Shown: positions 24,609-25,605 of the stretch, piece by piece
How positions within the stretch are numbered: the stretch's first letter is position 1
How the letters are laid out: every line of letters starts with the position of its first letter
DNA from: CAYJMQ01 sp964371555
GTDB taxonomy: Bacteria; Bdellovibrionota; JACOXK01; 2-02-FULL-40-11
Reading direction: 5' to 3'
NCBI GenBank assembly: GCA_964371555.1
Contig: CAYJMQ010000028.1
Location: 1 to 25,605, forward strand
DNA length: 25,605 bases
Made by a program: the position numbers and the translations under genes
Notes under the pieces: model-generated
What the model saw: only the letters and a program-made list of their open reading frames with translations
Databases searched by the model: none
Told to the model about the DNA's origin: nothing

Positions 24609-25540
24609 GGAACAACTCTTCTTTCAAAAACCCTCATTTTTGCGCTCCGTGATCTGGGATTTTTCTCTATCTCCCCCTCCGTGGGAACGATCGGCTTTCC
24701 CGTTATCCTTATCCCCATCGATTTCTTTCCACAAACACAGCGAGGCAGATTTCTGGGACAAATACAAGGATTTTCAAAACGAAGAAACCCATGCTTGATG
24801 ATTCTGTCTTCCAATGAATGAAAGCTCAAGACAACAAGTCTTCCCCCGATATTCATCGAACCAATCAAAGACCGGCATGCGTCTTCCAATCCCTCGAGAT
24901 CCCGATTGACAGCAATCCGAAGCGCCTGAAATACGCGGGTTGCCGGATGGATCCGATATTTCCTTTGGGGAATAAGATAAGAAATAAGATTGGCAAGCTC
25001 CAAGGTCGTTCGAATCGGTTTTCGTTCTCTCACTTCAATAATCTTCTTTGCTATCTTTCTTGAAAATTTTTCTTCGCCATATTTGTAAAAAATATCTGCG
25101 AGCGCCTTTTCAGAAAGTCTATTTACAAAATCATAGGCAGTTTCTTTCTGAGAGAGAGACTGTCGCATATCGAGAGGCCCCTCTTTTTGGAAACTGAATC
25201 CCCTTTGAGGGTCATCCAGCTGGTAAGACGAAACCCCCAAATCAAGGAGCGCGCCGTCCCAGGTTTTATAGGGAAACATCTTTTTTAAACTTTCAATCTC
25301 TTTAAAATCTCCATGGAAAAGAAACAACCTTTTTCCAACTTCTTTTTTGAACCGCTTTTTCGTCTGCTCCAAAGCCCCTTCGTCTTTATCCACCCCTATC
25401 ACCACCGTAAGAGGAAATGCCCCTAAAATCGCCTCCGTGTGCCCGCCTAACCCAATCGTCCCATCAAGATAGATCCCCCCCTCCCTGACTTGCAAAAAAC
25501 CGACTACCTCTTTGACCAAAACCGGCTGGTGTTCCCACAT
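24605..25540 (-). CDS. rsmH: 16S rRNA (cytosine1402-N4)-methyltransferase RsmH
   Basis: RsmH (formerly MraW) methylates C1402 of 16S rRNA using S-adenosylmethionine and is normally the first or second gene of the dcw cluster. The 311-residue protein begins MWEHQPVLVKEVV and shows the SAM loop YLDGTIGLGGHTEAIL (about 24-39), LLDLGVSSYQLDDPQRGFSF, LDMRQ, IHPATRVFQALRIAVN and LSFHSLEDRIIK. The C-terminal zinc-binding-type Cys cluster CICPRNLPRCVCG is also present. The ATG at 25540 has no Shine-Dalgarno. A good extended -10 promoter ends 6 bases upstream, so translation may be leaderless. Confidence 0.98.
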   Translation of the reverse strand: MWEHQPVLVKEVVGFLQVREGGIYLDGTIGLGGHTEAILGAFPLTVVIGVDKDEGALEQTKKRFKKEVGKRLFLFHGDFKEIESLKKMFPYKTWDGALLDLGVSSYQLDDPQRGFSFQKEGPLDMRQSLSQKETAYDFVNRLSEKALADIFYKYGEEKFSRKIAKKIIEVRERKPIRTTLELANLISYLIPQRKYRIHPATRVFQALRIAVNRDLEGLEDACRSLIGSMNIGGRLVVLSFHSLEDRIIKHGFLRFENPCICPRNLPRCVCGKKSMGIRITGKPIVPTEGEIEKNPRSRSAKMRVFERRVVP

Positions 25541-25546
25541 TAAATA

Positions 25547-25576
25547 ATCATAGCATTTTTAAAGACCGATACTCAA
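25547..25576 (-). promoter_or_regulatory. Candidate extended -10 promoter for rsmH
   Basis: The minus strand reads TTGAGT (25576-25571), an 18-base spacer ending in TGC, then TATGAT (25552-25547). The -35 matches 4/6, the -10 matches 5/6, and a TGn extended -10 is present. Six bases (TATTTA) separate the -10 from the rsmH ATG, which places the expected transcription start at or beside the A of the ATG. Confidence 0.45.
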
Positions 25577-25605
25577 TCTCCCCAAGATTGCCTCGCGCGC
25601 GTGCC
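25559..25605 (-). CDS. mraZ: Possible C-terminal tail of MraZ (partial)
   Basis: One minus-strand frame entering from the right edge is open for 14 codons (HAREAILGRLSIGL) and ends with TAA at 25561-25559, 18 bases before rsmH. In most dcw clusters mraZ, a transcriptional regulator of the cluster, is the gene before rsmH, and its products often end in a helix with a short hydrophobic tail. The fragment is too short to prove this, and another frame here is also open for 18 codons. Confidence 0.3.
   Translation of the reverse strand, partial: HAREAILGRLSIGL

Overview
The window is a division and cell wall (dcw) cluster, read entirely on the minus strand, from a Gram-negative-type bacterium. 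The gene order (read right to left) is [mraZ tail?]-rsmH-ftsL-ftsI-murE-murF-mraY-murD-ftsW-murG-[four-gene insert]-murC-murB-ddl-ftsQ-ftsA-ftsZ. MurE carries the DNPR motif typical of meso-diaminopimelate-adding enzymes. Two lipoproteins and two further proteins with Sec signal peptides point to a large cell envelope. The FtsI with a C-terminal PASTA domain, the ddl/ftsQ arrangement and the big secreted proteins suggest a deltaproteobacterial or Bdellovibrionota-like lineage, probably uncultured. That placement is an inference. A run of exactly 100 Ns shows this is a draft scaffold.

Right block (14692-25605): nine dcw genes are packed with ATGA overlaps (rsmH/ftsL, ftsI/murE, murD/ftsW, ftsW/murG) or gaps of a few bases. 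They make the cytoplasmic and lipid-linked peptidoglycan precursors (MurE, MurF, MurD, MraY, MurG) and the septal synthase (FtsW, FtsI, FtsL). An extended -10 promoter lies directly upstream of rsmH and predicts a leaderless or nearly leaderless transcript.

Middle block (5643-14526): four co-oriented genes, none of them canonical dcw genes, sit between murG and murC. In transcription order they are an NHL-repeat lipoprotein with a Pro/Ala tandem-repeat stalk (interrupted by the N gap), a secreted protein of about 1315 residues of unknown family, a small lipoprotein of about 223 residues, and a secreted beta-rich protein of 948 residues with a duplicated Gly-rich linker. All four appear to be exported. 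No convincing terminator separates them from the dcw genes. This cassette is the most unusual part of the window. No function can be read from it beyond an envelope or surface location.

Left block (1-5561): murC, murB, ddl, ftsQ, ftsA and the start of ftsZ, again closely spaced or overlapping. ftsZ runs off the window and has an apparent one-base deletion 5-7 bases from the edge, most likely a sequence error at a contig end.

No tRNA, rRNA, CRISPR array, transposase or integrase was seen. The longest gene-free stretch is about 165 bases (murG to the NHL gene), and every gap is described below.
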